From: SYFY01 sp031385325
GTDB taxonomy: Bacteria; Pseudomonadota; Gammaproteobacteria; Pseudomonadales; Azotimanducaceae
Length of the DNA stretch: 15,714 nucleotides
Reading direction: 5' to 3'
NCBI GenBank assembly: GCA_031385325.1
Contig: JANNBJ010000172.1
Span: 1 to 15,714 of the forward strand
Below the pieces are notes generated by a model. The model was given only the letters and a program-made list of their open reading frames with translations, had not been told where the DNA came from and searched no databases. Made by a program: the position numbers and the translations under genes. This document shows, one piece after another, positions 1 to 7,029 of this stretch (positions within the stretch are counted from its first letter, which is position 1; each line of letters begins with the position of its first letter).

Positions 1-34
1 AGGGGGACTGAAGAGGGGGACTGAAGAGGGGGAC
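1..34. repeat. 13-bp G-rich tandem repeat at the window edge
   Basis: The unit AGGGGGACTGAAG occurs twice in full (1-13 and 14-26) and then partly (27-34, AGGGGGAC). On the minus strand it reads as CTTCAGTCCCCCT units. It lies inside the open reading frame of the DUF4124 protein and gives that frame a low-complexity Pro/Ser tail. Tracts of this kind, with GTCCCC cores, resemble dispersed REP-like elements of gammaproteobacteria; that link is inference, and no transposase is visible here. The copy number is a minimum because the window ends inside the repeat. Confidence 0.85.
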
Positions 35-633
35 GGGCATAGCTGAAAATACCCACGTGTTACTGCCGGTCTTGGTTTGGGTGGAGGCAGGTGATAACGC
101 TGCATATGAAACGTGGTCACCGAGGCTTGCTGCAGACTTTGGCCGCTTGCATTGACCACCTCCAGAAGCAAGCTGTGTGTGCCCCGATCAACGTTTTCGA
201 GTGGAAAAGCGGTGCCGGAGTTCTGGCCCATGGCCTTGCCGTCCATGAGCAATCTGAGCTGATGACTCACGGCCAGTGGTGGAAGGATGCTGACGGTGAC
301 GGTGACATGACCGCTGTTTTCGCGAACCGACGCATCATTGGCGGGAGCTACGATGCTCAGCGTTGAATAGGGCACAAAAACGTCAGGGGTCTCCTCCCCT
401 TTTTCGTTGACGATCCAGGGTGTGCGCTTGGTGGTTTTGTCTGTGCCCGGTCCCGCCCAGGTGTTGGTTTCTTTCAGGATGACCGGTTCTTCAGGCTTGC
501 CGCCCTTTATCGGCGGCACGTCGGTAAAAATGACGTTCCCGTTCGCGTCCTTGGTTTTGTAGATCCTGGTTTCACCCATAGCCCAGCCGGATACCAGGAG
601 AGCGAACACAAGAAGGTGAACGTAGTACTTCAC
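1..633 (-). CDS. DUF4124 domain protein, exported, 3' end beyond the window
   Basis: The GTG start at 633 gives an N-terminus MKYYVHLLVFALLVSGWAMG, a good Sec signal peptide, followed at once by a DUF4124-type segment (TRIYKTKDANGNVIFTDVPP, residues 22-41). A later in-frame ATG (codon 19) would remove the signal peptide. A weak GAGTGG lies about 10 bases upstream of the GTG. The middle of the protein (about residues 95-175) looks like an Ig-like beta domain (STLSIVAPANDASVREN, then GTHSLLLEVVNASGQ and TTFHMQR). The function of the family is unknown; the protein probably acts in the periplasm. It follows glnA on the same strand beyond a terminator; a DUF4124 gene next to glnA is a familiar gammaproteobacterial order. 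No stop occurs before base 1. The last ~14 residues are encoded by the G-rich repeat region, so the original C-terminus may have been altered. Confidence 0.8.
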   Translation of the reverse strand, partial: MKYYVHLLVFALLVSGWAMGETRIYKTKDANGNVIFTDVPPIKGGKPEEPVILKETNTWAGPGTDKTTKRTPWIVNEKGEETPDVFVPYSTLSIVAPANDASVRENSGHVTVTVSILPPLAVSHQLRLLMDGKAMGQNSGTAFPLENVDRGTHSLLLEVVNASGQSLQQASVTTFHMQRYHLPPPKPRPAVTRGYFQLCPSPSSVPLFSPP

Positions 634-682
634 AGCCAGACACCACTCGGACGGAGGCGTAGATAGTGGACTTTTTGCAGGC

Positions 683-719
683 AAAAAAAAGCCCCTGGTG
701 CCGCGAGACACCAGGGGCT
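683..719 (-). terminator. Rho-independent terminator of glnA
   Basis: On the minus strand a perfect 11-bp stem, AGCCCCTGGTG pairing with CACCAGGGGCT, encloses an 8-base loop and runs into a tract of eight T residues. It starts 14 bases after the glnA stop codon and separates glnA from the DUF4124 gene. Confidence 0.95.
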
Positions 720-732
720 CAAATCAGCTTGG

Positions 733-2145
733 TCAGACGCTGTAGTACATATCGAACTCGACCGGATGCGGTGTCATGCGCAGGCGATCAACGTCCTGAC
801 GCTTGAGGGTGATGTACGAGTCGATCAGCGCGTCCGTGAACACGCCACCTGCCGTCAGGAAGGCTCGATCCTTGTTGAGGGAATCAAGCGCTTCATCCAG
901 CGCGCCGCATACTGTCGGCACGTTCTTGAGTTCCTCGGGTGGCAAGTCGTAGAGGTCCTTGTCGAAGCTGTCCCCGGGGTGGATCTTGTTCTTGATGCCA
1001 TCAATACCTGCCATCAGCATGGCTGCGAACGCGAAATACGGGTTCGCAGTGCTATCCGGGAATCTCACTTCGATGCGGTACGCACGTGGATTGCCACCCT
1101 GGATGTATGGCACACGAATCGATGCCGAACGATTGCGAGCCGAGTAGGCAAGCAGCACTGGCGCTTCATAACCCGGGACCAATCGTTTGTACGAATTGGT
1201 GGAAGGGTTGGTGAAGGCATTGAGAGCCTTTGCATGCTTGATAATTCCACCGATGTAGAACAGCGCGGTCTCTGACAAGCCGGCATACACGTCACCGTAG
1301 AAGACGTTGGTCTTTCCCTTGGCAATCGACTGGTGTACGTGCATACCACTGCCGTTGTCACCGAACAGCGGTTTCGGCATGAAGGTTACGGTTTTGCCGT
1401 AGGCATCGGCGACGTTGTGCACGCAGTATTTGTAGAGCTGCGTTTCGTCTGCCTTTTTGACCAACGTGTTGAAGCGCGTGCCGATTTCGTTCTGGCCAGC
1501 GGTGGCCACTTCGTGGTGATGGACTTCTACTTCGATACCCATCGATTCGAGCGCGTTACACATGGCAGAACGAAGATCGGCGCCTGAATCTACTGGTGGA
1601 ACGGGGAAGTAGCCGCCTTTCACGCGGGGGCGGTGGCCGAGGTTGCCGCCCTCAAATTCCAGCCCGGAAGACCAGGCCGCTTCTTCAGCGTTGATGGTGA
1701 AACCACTTGATCCCATGCCGACATGAAATCGGACGTCGTCGAAGACGAAGAACTCAAGCTCTGGCCCGAAGAATGCCGTATCACCAATGCCTGTGGATGC
1801 GAGGTACGCTTCGGCTTTTTTGCCCACTGAACGCGGATCGCGCTCATAAGGCTGCATGGTGCTTGGCTCGATGATATCGCAACGCAAGATCAGTGTTGCA
1901 TCGTCACGAAACGGGTCCATGACCGGTGTGCTGTCATCGGGCATCAGAATCATGTCGGACTCGTTGATGGCTTTCCAGCCAGCGATCGACGAGCCGTCAA
2001 ACATGACGCCATCAACAAAGGTTTCTTTCGTGACTTTCTTTGCTGGCACCGTAGTGTGCTGTTCCTTGCCACGCGGGTCTGTGAAACGAAGATCTACCCA
2101 TTTCACGTCGTGGTCGGAAATCATCTTCAGAGTGTTGTCTGACAT
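733..2145 (-). CDS. glnA: Glutamine synthetase, type I
   Basis: Cytoplasmic dodecameric enzyme that makes glutamine from glutamate, ammonia and ATP, the main entry of ammonia into metabolism. At 470 residues it has the usual GlnA-I length. Visible motifs are the beta-grasp segment MFDGSSIAGW (48-57), FGPELEFFVFD (126-136) with metal-binding glutamates, NGSGMHVHQS (264-273), the ATP loop NPSTNSYKRLVPGYEAP (313-329) and NRSASIRVP (338-346). The adenylylation loop DKDLYDLPPEE carries Tyr399, so control by the GlnE adenylyltransferase is expected. AAGG lies about 9 bases before the ATG. The 284-bp upstream gap carries a sigma-54 promoter match and an NtrC-like site, and a strong terminator follows, so this is most likely a single-gene transcription unit induced under nitrogen limitation. 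Nothing in the protein is unusual. Confidence 0.98.
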   Translation of the reverse strand: MSDNTLKMISDHDVKWVDLRFTDPRGKEQHTTVPAKKVTKETFVDGVMFDGSSIAGWKAINESDMILMPDDSTPVMDPFRDDATLILRCDIIEPSTMQPYERDPRSVGKKAEAYLASTGIGDTAFFGPELEFFVFDDVRFHVGMGSSGFTINAEEAAWSSGLEFEGGNLGHRPRVKGGYFPVPPVDSGADLRSAMCNALESMGIEVEVHHHEVATAGQNEIGTRFNTLVKKADETQLYKYCVHNVADAYGKTVTFMPKPLFGDNGSGMHVHQSIAKGKTNVFYGDVYAGLSETALFYIGGIIKHAKALNAFTNPSTNSYKRLVPGYEAPVLLAYSARNRSASIRVPYIQGGNPRAYRIEVRFPDSTANPYFAFAAMLMAGIDGIKNKIHPGDSFDKDLYDLPPEELKNVPTVCGALDEALDSLNKDRAFLTAGGVFTDALIDSYITLKRQDVDRLRMTPHPVEFDMYYSV

Positions 2146-2213
2146 TACTTGTTACCTTGTGACTTGCTGATGTGTGACCAGTTCGAATTGTGTGCTGGCC
2201 TTATACCCTTCAC

Positions 2214-2227
2214 GGCCATCGATGGCC
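2214..2227. other. Perfect 14-bp palindrome in the glnA leader
   Basis: GGCCATCGATGGCC is its own reverse complement and sits about 70-80 bases before the glnA ATG, inside the predicted untranslated leader. It could be an operator for a dimeric regulator or a short RNA hairpin. I cannot assign a factor, and it may be chance. Confidence 0.3.
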
Positions 2228-2328
2228 CATTCCCCCGGCTGTGTGTGTGCCAGTCGAGTACGACGCGTGTGCTCGAAATGTACTCACTCTGCCTTTAGAA
2301 CATCTCCAGAACATATCTAAAGATTCAA

Positions 2329-2343
2329 GCAACGAACATGCCA
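2329..2343 (-). promoter_or_regulatory. Sigma-54 promoter of glnA (-24/-12)
   Basis: Read on the minus strand the site is TGGCATGTTCGTTGC followed by T, a full match to the sigma-54 consensus TGGCAYR-N4-TTGCW, with invariant GG and GC at correct spacing. Transcription would start near 2317, leaving a leader of about 170 bases before the glnA ATG at 2145. Sigma-54 promoters need an activator such as NtrC, and a candidate site lies upstream. Confidence 0.8.
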
Positions 2344-2394
2344 TAGCTCGGAGACGTCTATTGGGCACCGTATTATCCATATTCCCGGGCGTTA

Positions 2395-2410
2395 TGCGCC
2401 AATCCAGTGC
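2395..2410. promoter_or_regulatory. NtrC-like enhancer site upstream of glnA
   Basis: On the minus strand this reads GCACTGGATTGGCGCA. Against the NtrC pattern GCACYA-N3-TGGTGC it matches 10 of 12 conserved positions and keeps the spacing. Its centre lies about 85 bases upstream of the predicted sigma-54 start site, a workable enhancer distance. A lone half-site (GCACC at 2365-2369, plus strand) lies between it and the promoter. The assignment rests on pattern and position only. Confidence 0.5.
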
Positions 2411-2429
2411 TGCGGAAACATCAATGGCT

Positions 2430-2702
2430 CTATTTCGGTGCGGGAGGATCTTTCCGCACTCGGATCGTAATCCGGCACAGTTTGCCTTCCCGGACACTGG
2501 CGACCAGTTCGTGCCCGTGAATCCGACACCACGACGGAATGTCGTACAGGACGCCTGGGTCGCTAGCTACGACTACCAGTAAATCGCCCGATTGAAGTGA
2601 CCGGATTCGATCCTGGGTCCTGATCACTGGCAGTGGGCAGAGGAGTCCTTTTGTGTCGAGCATGTATTCGGTGGGCTGCGCGCCATTAATGTCGATCGTC
2701 AT
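2430..2702 (-). CDS. TusA-family sulfur carrier protein
   Basis: A 90-residue protein of the SirA/TusA/YeeD fold. The signature LDTKGLLCPLPVIRTQ (residues 16-31) contains the CPxP motif, whose cysteine (Cys22) carries a persulfide in TusA proteins and hands sulfur to a partner. A second cysteine pair (Cys59, Cys76) is outside the motif. The N-terminus (MTIDINGAQPTEYM) is somewhat longer than in E. coli TusA. The ATG overlaps the TGA of the upstream PP-loop ATPase by 4 bases (ATGA), and no Shine-Dalgarno sequence precedes it (the bases there are CCTCC-rich), so translation is probably coupled. Seen: the motif and the overlap. Inferred: that it supplies sulfur to the PP-loop enzyme. Orthology to TusA of the 2-thiouridine relay cannot be assumed, because many TusA paralogues serve other pathways. 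Confidence 0.85.
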   Translation of the reverse strand: MTIDINGAQPTEYMLDTKGLLCPLPVIRTQDRIRSLQSGDLLVVVASDPGVLYDIPSWCRIHGHELVASVREGKLCRITIRVRKDPPAPK

Positions 2703-3760
2703 ACATGCCAGGAGGGTGGAAGTTCTTCCACAGGAAGCGGGGTGACCGTGATGACTTCGCCGGAGCCATCCGGCCGCTTGATTTCCAGGTTCACGGACTC
2801 AGCTTCTCGGCCCTGGCTGTACCTGGCAACTAGGCGCGCAGCGAGTCTGAGATCGTCGACGGTCGGTTTGCCATCAATCAGGCACATTGGCCCCATGTGG
2901 CTGATGGACTCAATGCTGATCATGCAGTACTGATAACCACGCAGGTACTCATTTTCACCTTCTTCGCGGCCAATGATCAGCTTGTAGTTCGGGGCGGGAC
3001 GCAGATGACGGCCCACCTTGAGCAGCATGATGTCGTCCAGTTCATAGGTCCGGTCACCGCGTGCCTGCCACAGATCAACGAGCTTTTTCGAGTAATTCTC
3101 ATCAGTGAGAAAGCAGCAACCACCGGCGGGCTGGGCCCAATCGTTGAAACCAAGTTGCCGAGCCAGAGCAATCTGGGGTTTGCGGTCTCGACCGGAGAAG
3201 CCGAAGAGTCGTTCGCGGCTGACCCACCCTTCCCTCTCGGGCATTGTTTCGGGCAGGTTTCTCGCACTGAGTGGCCGTAATAAGCGGTCGGTGGCACCGG
3301 AATCCCGGGCGATCACCGGCATCGTCTGTTTGCGCTGACTCATCGGTCGCTGCCCAACCACTTCACCGGTAACGATGAAATCGAAGCCGTGATCGGTCAT
3401 GAAGCCGCTTTCGATGAACAGTTCCCTGGCTTTGCGGACCATGAATATCTTGCAGTCCAGACAGGGATTCATGTTGGCGCCATAGCCGTGCCTGGGGTTG
3501 AGCAGCACATCCTTGTACTCCTCGATCACGTCAATGATGTGAAGTTTGATCCCAAGTTGTTCCGCAACCCACAGCGCATTGTTCCGCTTTGGACGGTTGC
3601 CCCGCGGTTCGCGGATGGCGTGGGTGTGGCCCTCCACGCAAAAACCCGTGAAAAAATTCACGCCTTCAACGTGTATTCCCTGGTCTTGTACCACCCTGGC
3701 GGCCAGCATCGAATCCAGACCACCGGAAATCAGCGCGACAGCGCGACGCTGTTCGGCCAT
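2699..3760 (-). CDS. MnmA-like PP-loop ATPase, probable tRNA or small-molecule thiolation enzyme
   Basis: A 353-residue cytoplasmic protein with the PP-loop SGGLDS (12-17), which binds ATP and adenylates a substrate. NPCLDCK (98-104) and AGGCCFLTD (212-220) sit where MnmA has its two catalytic cysteines, so Cys103 and Cys216 are candidate persulfide and nucleophile residues, with Cys100 and Cys215 beside them. FIVTGEVVGQRPMSQRK (128-144) is also typical of this branch of the superfamily. The C-terminal half (about 230-353) does not look like the MnmA PRC-barrel; a NFACT-R/DUF814-like RNA-binding domain is my tentative reading. GGAG lies 7 bases before the ATG. The gene is divergent from typA across 106 bp and overlaps the TusA gene by 4 bases. 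Database labels for such proteins vary (tRNA thiouridylase-like, ThiI-like); the true substrate is unknown to me. Confidence 0.75.
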   Translation of the reverse strand: MAEQRRAVALISGGLDSMLAARVVQDQGIHVEGVNFFTGFCVEGHTHAIREPRGNRPKRNNALWVAEQLGIKLHIIDVIEEYKDVLLNPRHGYGANMNPCLDCKIFMVRKARELFIESGFMTDHGFDFIVTGEVVGQRPMSQRKQTMPVIARDSGATDRLLRPLSARNLPETMPEREGWVSRERLFGFSGRDRKPQIALARQLGFNDWAQPAGGCCFLTDENYSKKLVDLWQARGDRTYELDDIMLLKVGRHLRPAPNYKLIIGREEGENEYLRGYQYCMISIESISHMGPMCLIDGKPTVDDLRLAARLVARYSQGREAESVNLEIKRPDGSGEVITVTPLPVEELPPSWHV

Positions 3761-3866
3761 AATCGCGCTCCATTTTTTGGCAGACCCGTTGGAAACCCCA
3801 CATGCGGTCTACCCATAACCCCGCCGTTCAACAAGTTGTTTAGCGCCCGAAAGGCGCGGAAGTCTA

Positions 3867-5684
3867 GTGACCAATCATATCCTTCGCAATGTAGCCATCA
3901 TCGCGCACGTCGATCATGGCAAGACCACTTTGGTGGATCGTCTGCTTCAACAGACCGGAACCGTTAGCACCGGTGCCGGTGAGCGTGTGATGGACAGCAA
4001 CGATCTCGAGCGGGAGCGTGGCATCACGATTCTCGCGAAAAACACAGCCATCGAATACAAAGACCATATCATTAACATCGTCGATACACCCGGGCATGCA
4101 GACTTCGGTGGTGAAGTCGAGCGTGTGTTGTCGATGGTGGATTCGGTTCTGTTACTGGTCGACGCGGTCGACGGACCAATGCCGCAGACTCGATTTGTAA
4201 CGCAGAAGGCCTTTGCGGCCGGGTTGAATCCCATCCTTGTCGTGAACAAGGTAGATCGTCCCGGTGCAGACCCACATCGTGTGGTGGATCAGGTATTTGA
4301 CCTGTTCGACAACCTTGGAGCGAACGACGTTCAGCTCGATTTTCCGATCATCTATGCCTCGGCGTTGCTCGGTGTTGCGGGTATGGATGCGGATAATCTT
4401 GCCCCTGACATGTCGCCGTTGCTGGACCTGATTCTTGCGCAGGTTCCACCGCCGGCAGGGGATTTCGACGAACCGCTGCAATTGCAGATCTCGTCTCTCG
4501 ACTACTCGAGCTATGTCGGGGTGATTGGAATTGGTCGAATCAAGCGTGGCAGAGTCAAGCGCAACATGCCGATCATTGCGATTGATCGGTATGGCAAGTC
4601 GAGGCGCGCACGCATCCTGGATGTACTTTGTAGTCGCGGGCTTGCACGAGAGCCGCGGGATGAAGCTCTGGCTGGCGATATCGTCTATGTCACCGGTGTT
4701 GATGACATCGCCATATCGGACACTCTCTGCGCGCCTGATACGCCGGAAGCACTGCCACCGTTGAGTGTGGATGAACCCACGTTGACGATGCTGTTCTGCG
4801 TGAATACGTCGCCATTTGCCGGATTGGAGGGGAAGTTCCTCACCAGCCGACAGATTCGTGAACGGCTGTTTCGCGAAGCGTCCTATAACGTGGCTCTAGG
4901 CGTCGTCGACACCGAAGATCCAGATCGTTTCCGGGTTTCTGGTCGTGGCGAACTGCATCTTTCGGTGTTGATTGAAACCATGCGCAGGGAAGGCTATGAG
5001 TTCGCGGTGTCGCGCCCGGAAGTCATCGACAAGGATATCGATGGAGAGATCCAGGAGCCTTACGAGTTGCTGACGTTGGATGTTGAAGACGCACATCAAG
5101 GCAAGGTCATGGAAGCATTGGGCGACAGGCGCGGCGAACTGACGTCCATGCAGTCCGACAACAAGGGTCGGATGCGTCTGGTCTATCGACTCGCGACCCG
5201 AGCCTTGATGGGCTTTCGTCCGCTGTTCCTGAGCATGACGTCCGGCACGGGCGTGATGTCTTTTGGCGCCGCCGGCTACGGACCAAAGCTGAAGTACGAA
5301 ATCGGCCAGCGCAAGAATGGCGTCATGATCTCCAACGCCAACGGCAAAGCGGTTGGTTTCGCGCTCTTCAACCTGCAGGAGCGCGGCCGCTTGATGGTTG
5401 CACCGAATGATCCGGTCTACGAAGGCATGGTCGTCGGGTTATACAGCCGCGACACCGATCTGACGGTGAACCCGATCAAGGAGAAGAAGCTCACCAACAT
5501 GCGCGCGTCAGGCAAGGACGACAACATTCTGCTGGACACACCGGTGCGCCACACGCTTGAGCAGGCCCTGGAATTCATCGATGGAGACGAACTGGTGGAA
5601 GTCACGCCAGCTGCCATTCGGATTCGAAAAGTCCATCTCACCGAGAATGATCGCAAACGCGCGGGGACCGGCCGGATGCGATGA
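3867..5684 (+). CDS. typA: Ribosome-associated GTPase TypA/BipA
   Basis: A 605-residue translational GTPase that binds the 70S ribosome and aids 50S assembly and growth under cold or stress. The five G motifs are present: AHVDHGKT (13-20), RGITI (51-55), DTPGHAD (73-79), NKVD (127-130) and YASALLG (about 163-169). Beyond the G domain come EF-G-like domains and the TypA-specific C-terminus, including SGTGVMSFGAAGYGP and the end motif LTENDRKR. The length is standard. The start is GTG at 3867 (VTNHILRNVAIIAHVDHGKT), which places the P-loop where the family has it; GGAAG lies a few bases upstream and no better ATG exists. It is first in a two-gene unit, and its TGA overlaps the ATG of dtd. A weak sigma-70 promoter could lie in 3761-3866, but I see no convincing one. 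Confidence 0.96.
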   Translation: MTNHILRNVAIIAHVDHGKTTLVDRLLQQTGTVSTGAGERVMDSNDLERERGITILAKNTAIEYKDHIINIVDTPGHADFGGEVERVLSMVDSVLLLVDAVDGPMPQTRFVTQKAFAAGLNPILVVNKVDRPGADPHRVVDQVFDLFDNLGANDVQLDFPIIYASALLGVAGMDADNLAPDMSPLLDLILAQVPPPAGDFDEPLQLQISSLDYSSYVGVIGIGRIKRGRVKRNMPIIAIDRYGKSRRARILDVLCSRGLAREPRDEALAGDIVYVTGVDDIAISDTLCAPDTPEALPPLSVDEPTLTMLFCVNTSPFAGLEGKFLTSRQIRERLFREASYNVALGVVDTEDPDRFRVSGRGELHLSVLIETMRREGYEFAVSRPEVIDKDIDGEIQEPYELLTLDVEDAHQGKVMEALGDRRGELTSMQSDNKGRMRLVYRLATRALMGFRPLFLSMTSGTGVMSFGAAGYGPKLKYEIGQRKNGVMISNANGKAVGFALFNLQERGRLMVAPNDPVYEGMVVGLYSRDTDLTVNPIKEKKLTNMRASGKDDNILLDTPVRHTLEQALEFIDGDELVEVTPAAIRIRKVHLTENDRKRAGTGRMR

Positions 5685-6118
5685 AAGCAGTACTGCAGCG
5701 CGTATCGCGAGCAAGTGTTGTCATTGAAGGAGAGTGTATTGCACGGATCGGACCGGGGCTGCTGGTTCTGCTTGGGGTAGCCGTTGGCGATTCCCATGAA
5801 CAGGCCGCTTGGTTGGCCAACAAGACCGTGGACATCCGGATCTTTCCGGATGCTCACAAACCAATGAACGCAAACGTGCTGGATGTTGGCGGTGCAGTAC
5901 TTGTCGTCTCACAGTTTACGCTGGTAGCAGACACCGGCCGAGGCAATCGGCCAGGATTTGGAAGGGCGGCACCGCCCGCCCAGGCCGAGCCGCTGTATGA
6001 ACAGTACGTCGCGCAGCTGCGTGTACGTGGCACCAAGGTCGAGACGGGACGCTTCGGTGCCGACATGCAGGTTGAACTGCTCAATGATGGGCCGGTGACG
6101 ATCCTGCTTGAGCGATAA
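5681..6118 (+). CDS. dtd: D-aminoacyl-tRNA deacylase
   Basis: A 145-residue homodimeric enzyme that hydrolyses D-amino acids (and glycine from mischarged tRNA-Ala) off tRNA, keeping D-residues out of proteins. The two active-site signatures are intact: SQFTL (77-81) and NDGPVT (135-140), the second with the cross-subunit Gly-Pro motif. The N-terminus MKAVLQRVSRASVVIEG and the full length are typical. The ATG shares four bases with the typA stop (ATGA), so the two are translationally coupled. Dtd next to translation genes is common. The gene ends 48 bases before the convergent xth stop codon. Confidence 0.97.
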   Translation: MKAVLQRVSRASVVIEGECIARIGPGLLVLLGVAVGDSHEQAAWLANKTVDIRIFPDAHKPMNANVLDVGGAVLVVSQFTLVADTGRGNRPGFGRAAPPAQAEPLYEQYVAQLRVRGTKVETGRFGADMQVELLNDGPVTILLER

Positions 6119-6130
6119 CACATCGCGCCT

Positions 6131-6157
6131 TGAGCGGTCCTGTGGTCGCCAGGCTCA
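6131..6157. terminator. Imperfect hairpin between convergent dtd and xth
   Basis: TGAG (6131-6134) and CCTG (6139-6142) pair with CAGG (6150-6153) and CTCA (6154-6157), leaving a 7-base loop and a 4-base bulge. It sits in the only gap between the two converging units, but no T tract follows on either strand. It is at best a weak bidirectional terminator. Confidence 0.25.
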
Positions 6158-6166
6158 CACATATGA

Positions 6167-6940
6167 TCAGATCGTCATGTCGACGCCGCACGGGCAATGG
6201 TCCGAGGCCATGATGTGTGGCCAGATGAAGGCATCGTAGATTTTCTTGTTGGCGCTTGCCGACGCCAGCACGTAGTCGATCCTCCAACCGACATTGTCAG
6301 CACGGGCGTTTCCGAACTGACGCCACCATGTGTAATGGCCGGCTTCGTCCGGGTGCCGCGTTCGAAACGTATCAATCCAGCCTGCGTTGATCCAGCGATC
6401 CATCTCTGCGCGCTCCTCGGGCAGAAATCCACTGGAGGTCTTGTTGGTCTTGGGCCTGGCCAGATCGATCTCATGGTGAGCAGTGTTGTAGTCACCCATC
6501 ACCAGTACCGGCCCGCGTTTCCGCAGACTTTCGATCCGTTCGAATACGGCGGCATAAAAACCGAGTTTGTATGGAACCCGCGAGTTGTCGCGCTCTTTGC
6601 CGCTCCCCTTAGGAAAGTAGATTGAAGCGATGTGCAGTTTGCCCAATCGGGCGAGGAGGTAGCGTCCTTCGACATCGAACTCGGGAATGCCCAGCTGCGT
6701 TTCAATCTTGTCGGGCTTCTGCCGTGAGTAGATGGCCACGCCGCTGTATCCCGGTCGTTGGGCAACGTTGAAAGCGGTAAACCAGCCGGCCGGCGCTCGA
6801 ACGGGCGCTTCTAGCTGTTCCTCAAACGCACGAACTTCCTGCAGCGCTACAACATCGGCACCAGAGGACTGAAGAAAATCGAGGAATCCCTTCTTTGCAC
6901 AGGCTCGCAGTCCGTTGACGTTCCAGCTTACGACTCTCAT
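6167..6940 (-). CDS. xth: Exodeoxyribonuclease III / AP endonuclease
   Basis: A 257-residue enzyme of the exonuclease-endonuclease-phosphatase fold that nicks DNA 5' of abasic sites and trims 3' ends in base-excision repair. Conserved residues are visible in order: Asn7 in WNVNGLRA, Glu35 in LQEVR, Tyr108 in SIYFPKG, Asp150 and Asn152 in GDYNTAH, the DNA-binding stretch TWWRQFGNARADNVGWRIDY (204-223), and Asp247-His248 in SDHCP. I chose the ATG at 6940 because MRVVSWNVNG is the family N-terminus and AGGA lies 6 bases upstream; the frame stays open further upstream, but that stretch overlaps tatC in another frame. It is the last gene of the long minus-strand run, 89 bp after tatC. The symbol could also be exoA or xthA, since both subfamilies share these motifs. 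Confidence 0.93.
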   Translation of the reverse strand: MRVVSWNVNGLRACAKKGFLDFLQSSGADVVALQEVRAFEEQLEAPVRAPAGWFTAFNVAQRPGYSGVAIYSRQKPDKIETQLGIPEFDVEGRYLLARLGKLHIASIYFPKGSGKERDNSRVPYKLGFYAAVFERIESLRKRGPVLVMGDYNTAHHEIDLARPKTNKTSSGFLPEERAEMDRWINAGWIDTFRTRHPDEAGHYTWWRQFGNARADNVGWRIDYVLASASANKKIYDAFIWPHIMASDHCPCGVDMTI

Positions 6941-7029
6941 TGACAGTCCTTCTTCGCTATTCGGAGTTCGAGTCGCCAGTCTGTGGAGGCGCGACTCTGT
7001 TACGGATGCTCTCAACGAGCAGCGTCTAC

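Noticed and set aside
1..34. CRISPR-like direct repeats
   Set aside because: The 13-bp units are contiguous, with no spacers between them, and are too short.
91..366. A 91-codon plus-strand open frame
   Set aside because: It is antisense to the DUF4124 gene, which has a signal peptide and domain match; the plus-strand translation looks like no known protein.
2190..2582. A 130-codon plus-strand frame across the glnA control region and the end of the TusA gene
   Set aside because: It has no recognisable domain, and the same DNA carries the sigma-54 promoter and the coding end of TusA.
2717..2730. The palindrome TGGAAG-TT-CTTCCA
   Set aside because: It lies inside the coding end of the PP-loop gene (residues Glu-Glu-Leu-Pro) and is short enough to be chance.
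3761..3866. Divergent sigma-70 promoters between the PP-loop gene and typA
   Set aside because: I looked for -35/-10 pairs on both strands; TTGGAA with CATAAC at 18 bases was the best for typA and is too weak to annotate.
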